A DNA stretch of 11,802 nt from CAZTAK01 sp964611585 (lineage in GTDB: Bacteria; Pseudomonadota; Alphaproteobacteria; SHVP01): the NCBI GenBank assembly GCA_964611585.1, contig CAZTAK010000069.1, positions 1 through 11,802 on the forward strand. The letters run 5' to 3'. The translations under genes were made by a program, and so were the position numbers. Of the stretch, positions 6,774-11,802 are shown in pieces. The notes beneath the pieces are model-generated. The model had not been told where the DNA came from. It did not search any database and saw only the letters and a list, made by a program, of their open reading frames with translations. Every line of letters begins with the position of its first letter. The first letter of the stretch is position 1.

Positions 6774-8140
6774 AACTTGACCCGCGCGCCCGCCATGAAC
6801 ACGTCAATGTCGTCATAAGACGCGCTGGTGCGGCTCAGTTCGTAGTTGCGGAACAACGCGTAGATATCGGTACCTCAGTCCGAAAAGTTCTGCACCGCCA
6901 TCAATCCCCACGATGTGGCGTCGTCGTTGTTCTGCGCGACCTCGTTGTAATCGCCGTAGTCGATTGCAAACGCCGCCGAACCCAACGAAGTCAGATTGAC
7001 GATGTAGCCCAGCTTGGCATAGCGGAAATCTGGGTCGTTGCGGCCCGCCGTCTTGGCATTGCGTTGGCCCGCGGCGACGGTGACGTTGAATCCACTGTTG
7101 AGGCAAAGCGAAAACGAACCGTCGATCTGCGACTCAATACTCGTCGAGGTGCTCGACTGGTTGGCAAAGCCAAGCCCGGCTCCAACCGTCAGGCCCGCGT
7201 CTTTGCGGCTGTAGGCTAACGCGGCATCCTAGGCGCCGCCGTCGGACCATGATGTTGCAGCTTTGAGGCCGTTGAGGGCAGGCGTGTCGTAGCGAATCCG
7301 GTCGGTGCGGCTGAGCCCGTCCATCTCGTTGAAGACGTTGCCGATCATCGGGTTGCCGGTGATGCTGTCGGTGCCCTTGGTGACGAACGATAATCCATCC
7401 GCCGATTCGTCCACGGCCGCGTTGCCTGCGACCGTTGTGCCGGAAAGATCCACGCGGGCGGTGTTGTCGGAGGCGGTCGAGCCCTGGCCCATCGACAATT
7501 TGCCGAAACGTTCGCTGGAAAAGAACAGATCGAGGTGCCGCTCGGTGAAGCTGTTGCTGCCGATAGTCGCGCCGTTTTGCGACTGGTTGATATCGGCGGT
7601 CGAGTTCGATTCGAACTGAACCTCAATCTTCGTGCCGATGCTCAAGTCGTCGGTCGCTTGGGCGGTGGCTTTGAATCCGATGCGGGTCGACGAGTTGTCA
7701 TTGTCGACCTGAAAGACGTCCTTTTGGTTGCCGTCATCGACGTAGAGGAGGGCGCGGTTGACCTGCCCGTACAGAGTGACTTCCAGATTGTCGCCGCCTG
7801 ACGCCACAAGGCCCGAACCGCGGTTTTCCAGATTTTCGCGGTTCTCCTCGGCCACGACCTGCGCCGCCTGCGCGGTGCTGCGGGCATCTTCGGTCGACCG
7901 TTTCATTCCTTGCAGCTCGGCGTGAATTTGGGCCAGCAATCGGGCCTGCGCTTCGAGTTGGGCTTGTTGCTCGGCGATGATCCGTTCGAGCGCGCTTATG
8001 CGTTCTGCGGGGCTTTGAGCCTGCGCCGGCATCGCGACCGTCAGAAGGATGGCGGCAACGAATGCGAAGACGAAGGCAACACCGGGCCGCAGATCCGGCC
8101 CGGCACGAGGGACACGATAGAAGGGTTCTAGAGTAGTCAT
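6770..8140 (-). pseudogene. Gram-negative porin with two in-frame stop codons
   Basis: A general porin of about 456 codons. The N-terminus has a signal peptide (FVFAFVAAILLTVAMPAQAQ), then a coiled coil, SPAERISALERIIAEQQAQL and onward to about residue 95, then beta-barrel sequence from NLEVTLYGQVNRALLYVDD. The barrel continues through STRIGFKATAQATDDLSIG, RHLDLFFSSERFGKLSMGQG and, past the stops, NDPDFRYAKLGYIVNL and YDDIDVFMAGARVKF with the C-terminal Phe typical of porins. The same frame is interrupted by TAG (minus 7231-7229) after SWSDGGA and by TGA after VQNFSD (about 6877). Both sit where a Trp would fit, so TGG changed to TAG and TGG to TGA is the simplest reading. No frameshift is present, which suggests recent inactivation. 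Start at ATG 8140, divergent from the hemerythrin gene. Substrate unknown. Confidence 0.85.
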
Positions 8141-8318
8141 GATGAACCCAGGTTTAGGGCACGAGGGTGCGGCGCCAGCGGCCGCGCCGATAAGTCAAAA
8201 AGTGTGGGTGGTGCATTCGATCCCAAAAAAAGGGTCGACGCCTCTGCGGCCATTTGTCGCGTGTACGCTCACTTTCGCGTGCCGGCGGCGCAAAGTCGCC
8301 CCTCGGCCCAATCCGGTT

Positions 8319-8332
8319 TTGATTCCGGTCAA
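8319..8332 (+). promoter_or_regulatory. Fnr/Dnr-type binding site
   Basis: TTGATTCCGGTCAA is one substitution from the Fnr consensus TTGAT-N4-ATCAA. It lies 37 bases before the likely hemerythrin ATG and 178 bases before the divergent porin start. A Fnr-family regulator carrying the matching recognition residues (E-x-x-S-R) is encoded about 1 kb away, which makes regulation of the hemerythrin gene a reasonable inference. Confidence 0.6.
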
Positions 8333-8369
8333 GGCGGCGCGCCGACACGCTCGACACCATGGGCGGCGA

Positions 8370-8945
8370 ATGAACGGGGAGACTGGTTTGGTTAAACTTT
8401 TGACCGTCCGCCCGGCTGAAATAGAGCGGATTCCAGACAACCTGTTGCGGGAACCGGTCGAATTTTTGTTTGCAGACCATTACCGGCAGCGGGTCGTTTG
8501 CGACCTGTTGGAGCGGTTGGTGCTGGCATCGGCGGATACCGGTGCGGCCGATTCGGCGCTGCGTATCAGCCGCTACCTGAATCAGGAATTACCGCTTCAC
8601 ATGGCGGACGAGCGGCTCGACCTGTTGCCGGTGCTGGCCGCTCGTGTCGGCGCCGAGGATTCCGCCGGTGTCATGAGTTCGCGTGTTACCAACGGTCATC
8701 GTGATGACGGCGCGCTCGCCGATCGCGTGCTGGCGGCCCTCGACGCCATCATCGAAGGCCGTCGCCAGACCGACCCCACCGGGTTCATGCTGGCCGTCGC
8801 CTCGTTCGTGGAGTCCCTTCGCCGCCATATTTTCTATGAGAATGGTGTCGTCCTTCCGTTGGCGCGGCAGATGCTGTCCGAGACGGATTTGAGCGCGATC
8901 GGCCGCCGCATGGCGACGCGGCGCAAGATTCCCTATCCCGATTGA
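8370..8945 (+). CDS. Hemerythrin-domain (HHE) protein
   Basis: A 191-residue protein with a single hemerythrin-like four-helix domain that would bind a di-iron centre. The ligand pattern is visible: His37 (FADHYRQR), His77-x3-Glu81 (LPLHMADER), His100 (NGHRDDG) and His133-x3-Glu137 (RRHIFYENG), matching the five-His, two-carboxylate set. Such bacterial proteins bind oxygen or nitric oxide, or take part in iron-centre repair and sensing; it is cytoplasmic, with no signal peptide. The start is uncertain: ATG 8370 has a weak ribosome site, TTG 8388 has GGGGAGA six bases upstream, and the longer open frame from 8139 reads through low-complexity sequence without family similarity. A Fnr-type box precedes it, and a Fnr-family gene and hemN follow, suggesting induction under low oxygen or NO. 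Confidence 0.85.
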   Translation: MNGETGLVKLLTVRPAEIERIPDNLLREPVEFLFADHYRQRVVCDLLERLVLASADTGAADSALRISRYLNQELPLHMADERLDLLPVLAARVGAEDSAGVMSSRVTNGHRDDGALADRVLAALDAIIEGRRQTDPTGFMLAVASFVESLRRHIFYENGVVLPLARQMLSETDLSAIGRRMATRRKIPYPD

Positions 8946-8997
8946 TCCGCGCTTGAAACGCTTTGGATCGGGGCGGCAAACACGCCGTGCCTGCCTA

Positions 8998-9098
8998 GCG
9001 CAAATCCCGAGCCGGCGGAATCGCCGGCGACGACGATTTGCGTTCTATGTAAAAGGGATAGAGCCTTTCGCGTGAGCGCATGCGAACGGGAAAAGCTC
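8998..9098 (-). repeat. 101-bp MITE-like repeat, copy C
   Basis: Same orientation as copy B and again exactly 101 bp, with TA at 8996-8997 and 9099-9100. It differs from copy A at only two positions (one in the TTTGACAT segment, one in the ATAGTACG segment). It lies in the gap between the hemerythrin and regulator genes, away from any stop codon I can identify. Confidence 0.88.
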
Positions 9099-9211
9099 TA
9101 GGAGATCCGTGCATGCCAAAGATATTGCGACGCCGTCGGTGGTTACCGTCGCGCCGCATGACAGGGTGAAGAAGACGGTGTGTACACGGTTCGGCCGGCG
9201 TCAGTGCGGCG

Positions 9212-9244
9212 AAAAAATACCGGCGAGCGGCTTCGCTGGACGCC
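9212..9244 (-). terminator. Possible intrinsic terminator of the Fnr-type regulator gene
   Basis: Read on the minus strand, GGCG and AGCG (separated by a TCC bulge) pair with CGCT and CGCC around AAGC, followed by GGTA and six T. It is 57 bases downstream of the regulator stop. The bulge and the four bases before the T-run make it weaker than the TRAP terminator. The remaining sequence from 9102 to 9300 shows no gene. Confidence 0.45.
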
Positions 9245-9300
9245 GAAACGTAATGTTGCCCGGGTGCTAAAAAGTGAAGATATTTCGCGCCAGCGCGCGG

Positions 9301-10071
9301 TCAGGCGATGCGGGCTTCCGAACCCTCGCTGAATTGATGTAGCCGTCCCACATCGGAAATCACCACCGTCCGGCCGTGAGTTTCGACGCCGAGCTTGCGC
9401 AAGGCCAGCAACGAACGCGACAAGGTTTCGGGCTGCATTCCCAGGGTTCCGGCGATGACGGCCTTGTCCAACGGCAGTTGGATGGTGGCGGGCCCGTCCC
9501 CGTCCGGACAAAGATCGATCAGAAAAAAGGCCAGACGCTCGGCGGACGAACGCACCATCAGACGTTCCACTTGATTCACGAGCTGGCGTATTTTTCGCGA
9601 GAACCCGCCCAGCATCTCAAGACAAATCTCGGGGCGGGCATACAATTGGCGACGGAACCCTGCGGCCGGAACCGCCAGGACGCGGGCTTCGGCGATCGCG
9701 ATTGCGGTCACCGTATGGGGCTCTTCCTCGACAATCGCCATCTCGGCAAATGTGTCTCCGCGGCCGGCAACGCCAATGACCGATTCGTGACCGTCGTTGC
9801 TCTGACGGAACAGTTTGATCCAGCCCTCGAAGACGATGTGAAAGTGGGTGGCCTTGTCGTCCTGGACGAATAGCACCGTATGGCGCGGATAACGCCGCAC
9901 CGAGGCTTCCTGGAGAAGGGTGCGGACCAGATCCTGTGACAGCGGCCGGAACGGATCGATCGACTCGATCAGGCTCAAGTCGTCTTCGGAAATCCCGGTG
10001 CGGCGCTCGAACGGTCTCGCCGCGTCGGCGCCGGGAATGGCAATCGCTGTTTGTGGATGACCATGAATCAT
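9301..10071 (-). CDS. Crp/Fnr-family transcriptional regulator, Dnr-like (no Fe-S cysteines)
   Basis: A 256-residue Crp/Fnr regulator. A cyclic-nucleotide-type sensory domain (about residues 40-140; RYPRHTVLFVQDDKATHFHI, GRGDTFAEMAIVEE) is followed by a dimer helix (about 147-175) and a winged helix-turn-helix (about 200-240; AVIAGTLGMQPETLSRSLLA). Glu215, Ser218 and Arg219 match the Fnr residues that read TTGA. There is no N-terminal Cys cluster; the only Cys are at 150 and 188, so it is not an iron-sulfur oxygen sensor like Fnr and may sense NO, haem or another ligand, as Dnr-type proteins do. ATG 10071 is chosen over the upstream frame start at 10242, whose extra 57 residues are Arg-rich and unlike the family; it has no clear ribosome site. 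Divergent from hemN, downstream of hemerythrin. Confidence 0.9.
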   Translation of the reverse strand: MIHGHPQTAIAIPGADAARPFERRTGISEDDLSLIESIDPFRPLSQDLVRTLLQEASVRRYPRHTVLFVQDDKATHFHIVFEGWIKLFRQSNDGHESVIGVAGRGDTFAEMAIVEEEPHTVTAIAIAEARVLAVPAAGFRRQLYARPEICLEMLGGFSRKIRQLVNQVERLMVRSSAERLAFFLIDLCPDGDGPATIQLPLDKAVIAGTLGMQPETLSRSLLALRKLGVETHGRTVVISDVGRLHQFSEGSEARIA

Positions 10072-10077
10072 GACCCG

Positions 10078-10083
10078 ATTATA
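10078..10083 (-). promoter_or_regulatory. Possible -10 element of the regulator gene (leaderless transcript?)
   Basis: On the minus strand a perfect TATAAT ends six bases before the regulator ATG, so transcription would begin at or next to the start codon. This fits the missing ribosome site. No convincing -35 is seen at 16-18 bases upstream. Confidence 0.35.
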
Positions 10084-10250
10084 GGCGTGGCATCCGGTTG
10101 GTTGCTCGTGCCACTTTGACGCGGGACGCTGCAAACAGGCTTGGAGCAAGGTATAATCGAGGCGTTGAGGCAATCTGCGGGGCATTCGACGCTGGCTGCG
10201 ACATAATGCCGCGGCAGTCCGCTTGCGGCGGTTCGAGCCCAAACCTACTT

Positions 10251-10268
10251 TAGAGTTAATCTACTCTA
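10251..10268. promoter_or_regulatory. Palindrome upstream of hemN (possible operator)
   Basis: TAGAGT and ACTCTA form a perfect six-base inverted repeat with a six-base AT-rich spacer (TAATCT), ending 16 bases before the hemN ATG. It is not a Fnr box. Position and symmetry suggest a protein-binding site; no regulator can be assigned. Confidence 0.4.
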
Positions 10269-10284
10269 GCTTGCGGGAACACGC

Positions 10285-11634
10285 ATGGACGATTCGGATC
10301 TCTTGAAGTACGACGCTGCGGTCCCGCGCTATACCAGTTATCCGACGGCGCCCCATTTTGCGGCCGACGTCGACGAGGCCCAGTACCGCTCGTGGCTCGG
10401 CGGCATCCCGCGCGAGGCGACGTTGTCGCTCTATGTCCACGTGCCCTTTTGCGCCTCATTGTGCTGGTTCTGCGGCTGCCAGATGCGGGTCGTGAACCGC
10501 TACGGCCCGGTGCGCGATTATCTCGATCTGGTAGCCACCGAAGTCGCCCAAGTCGCCGACGCGCTGCCGCACAAGGGCCGGGTCACGCACACTCATTTCG
10601 GTGGCGGCACGCCGACATTGATATCGGGGCCCGATTTTATCGGATTCGTCGACACCTTGCGGCGCCATTTCGATTTCTCAGAGGCAGCCGAAATCGCCGT
10701 CGAGATCGACCCGCGCCGGTTCAGCCGCGAAAGGGCCGTCGCGCTCGGCGAGGGCGGTGTAAACCGTGCCAGCCTTGGCATTCAGGATTTTGACGATGAG
10801 GTCCAGCGCGCCATCAACCGGCTTCAGAGTTTCGATGAAACGCGCGATGCCGTTGACTGGTTGCGCGCGGCGGGGATTACCGGCATCAGTTTCGATCTGC
10901 TCTACGGCCTGCCGCATCAGACCGAGGCGAAGGTGCTGGACAGCATCGACCAGGCGCTGACGCTGGAACCCGACCGCGTGTCGCTGTTCGGTTATGCCCA
11001 TGTGCCATGGGTCAAGCCGCACCAGAAACTGATCGACGACAGCGCGTTGCCTGGACCGGCGCTGCGATTGAAGCTCTACCGGTCAGCGGCGCGGCGGTTG
11101 GGCGAGGCGGGCTATGTTGCCGTCGGCCTCGATCATTTTGCGCGGGGGGGCGATTCGCTGGCGCATGCGGCGCGCGCCGGTCAACTGCGGCGCAACTTTC
11201 AGGGCTACACGACCGACGCCGCCGATGCCCTGATCGGTCTCGGCGCTTCGGCGCTGGGCACACTGCCGCAGGGCTACGTGCAGAATGCGCCCGACGTGCC
11301 CGCCTATCGCGCGGCCATCCGGGCGGGGCGGTTTGCCACCGTCCGCGGACTTGCGCTCAAGCCCGACGACCGCGTGCGGCGCGAGATCATTTCCCGATTG
11401 ATGTGCTATCTGACCGTCGATCTCGATGATGCCGCGCGCGTGCCGCCGGGCGGGCTCGATCCGTTCGCGGACTCGCTCAGGTCGCTTCATGGATTGGAGT
11501 CGGACGGACTGGTCCGCATCGACGGGCGCCGAATTACCGTGCCCGACGAAGCGCGGCCGGCGGTCCGGGCGGTGTGCGCGACGTTCGACAGCTACCTCGG
11601 CACCGGCGTCGGCCGTCACAGCCGCGCCATCTGA
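10285..11634 (+). CDS. hemN: Oxygen-independent coproporphyrinogen III oxidase (HemN)
   Basis: A 449-residue radical-SAM enzyme that converts coproporphyrinogen III to protoporphyrinogen IX without oxygen, a late haem-synthesis step in the cytoplasm. The N-terminus has the HemN signature VPRYTSYPTAPHF, then YVHVPFCASLCWFCGC with the four cysteines Cys56, Cys60, Cys63 and Cys65 in CxxxCxxCxC spacing; the first three hold the 4Fe-4S cluster. Further marks are THFGGGTPTL (SAM-binding GGGTPT), VEIDPR, SLGIQDFD, FDLLYGLPHQT, the LFGYAHVPWVK segment and GLDHFAR...LRRNFQGYTT, which separates true HemN from HemW-like relatives. Length is normal. Start at ATG 10285, with GCGGGA seven bases before it. 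It is divergent from the Fnr-type regulator; HemN is often under Fnr/Dnr control, but no TTGA-type box is visible in this gap. Confidence 0.96.
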   Translation: MDDSDLLKYDAAVPRYTSYPTAPHFAADVDEAQYRSWLGGIPREATLSLYVHVPFCASLCWFCGCQMRVVNRYGPVRDYLDLVATEVAQVADALPHKGRVTHTHFGGGTPTLISGPDFIGFVDTLRRHFDFSEAAEIAVEIDPRRFSRERAVALGEGGVNRASLGIQDFDDEVQRAINRLQSFDETRDAVDWLRAAGITGISFDLLYGLPHQTEAKVLDSIDQALTLEPDRVSLFGYAHVPWVKPHQKLIDDSALPGPALRLKLYRSAARRLGEAGYVAVGLDHFARGGDSLAHAARAGQLRRNFQGYTTDAADALIGLGASALGTLPQGYVQNAPDVPAYRAAIRAGRFATVRGLALKPDDRVRREIISRLMCYLTVDLDDAARVPPGGLDPFADSLRSLHGLESDGLVRIDGRRITVPDEARPAVRAVCATFDSYLGTGVGRHSRAI

Positions 11635-11637
11635 CCG

Positions 11638-11763
11638 GGTTTGAGTAAAATTGCGGGTAAATTTTAGCAAATAAAACCCAAGTCATTATCTCCTTTCCAA
11701 AGTAAAAAGTAACAATAGAGCGTCGTTTTGTCTTGACCGCGTCGCGGTTCGTCTTTAAGTCGA
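11638..11763. other. AT-rich intergenic stretch after hemN
   Basis: From about 11640 to 11720 the sequence is much richer in A and T than elsewhere in the window. It holds no terminator hairpin that I can pair. On the minus strand AAAGGAGATA directly precedes an ATG (11686) opening a 50-codon frame that runs antisense into the hemN 3' end; its second half is the usual Arg/Pro-rich shadow, so it is probably not a gene. On the plus strand TTGACC (11733-11738), 17 bases, then TAAGTC (11756-11761) could be a promoter for a gene starting at ATG 11764 or 11768, both open to the window end (MARIDHRPVKQ from 11768), too short to identify. Confidence 0.35.
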
Positions 11764-11802
11764 ATGTATGGCGCGAATCGATCATCGTCCCGTCAAACAG
11801 AA

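Noticed and set aside
6872..6880. Selenocysteine or code reassignment at the porin TGA
   Set aside because: The second interruption is TAG, porins are not selenoproteins, and TGA ends several intact genes in this window.
8139..8369. 77-residue N-terminal extension of the hemerythrin protein
   Set aside because: Arg/Pro-rich, not hemerythrin-like, overlaps the porin start codon and would place the Fnr box inside the coding region.
403..9098. CRISPR array or phage attachment sites as explanation of the three repeats
   Set aside because: Copies are kilobases apart, in both orientations, with genes between them, no spacers and no integrase.

Overview
The window looks like a chromosomal segment of a free-living alphaproteobacterium. 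It is GC-rich apart from one AT-rich patch near the right end, uses ATG/TTG starts with GGAGG-like ribosome sites, and carries a TRAP transporter, a Gram-negative porin, a Fnr/Dnr-type regulator and HemN. No rRNA, tRNA, CRISPR array, phage module or transposase is visible.

Left part (1-2947): the 3' end of a serpin gene broken by a one-base frameshift; a flavin-reductase-like protein on the minus strand; a DUF2461 (TIGR02453) gene with a frameshift and an apparent ATA start; and the 3' part of an alpha/beta-hydrolase-fold gene on the minus strand. Two copies of a 101-bp repeat sit here. Each lies between TA dinucleotides and each touches the stop codon of a neighbouring gene.

Middle (2948-6400): a TRAP C4-dicarboxylate-type transporter in the order dctQ-dctM-dctP. 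It is divergent from the hydrolase and preceded by a possible promoter plus a perfect 18-bp tandem repeat. An intercistronic stem-loop lies before dctP, and a strong intrinsic terminator follows it. The shared control region suggests, but does not prove, that the hydrolase acts on the imported compound.

Right part (6582-11802): on the minus strand, an outer-membrane porin with two in-frame stop codons (TAG and TGA) in an otherwise open frame, whose end overlaps a small lipoprotein gene. Divergent from the porin is a hemerythrin-domain protein with a Fnr/Dnr-like box (TTGAT-N4-GTCAA) just upstream. Next come the third repeat copy, a cysteine-poor Crp/Fnr-family regulator on the minus strand, and divergently hemN, the oxygen-independent coproporphyrinogen III oxidase. 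Hemerythrin, Fnr-type regulator and HemN together look like a low-oxygen or nitric-oxide response group. The window ends in an AT-rich intergenic stretch.

The main surprises are a compact MITE-like repeat that appears to insert at TA within TAG, including stop codons; damage in three genes (serpin, DUF2461, porin) while their neighbours are intact; and a Fnr-type box placed between the genes it could plausibly control. I do not see a clearly new multi-gene system.
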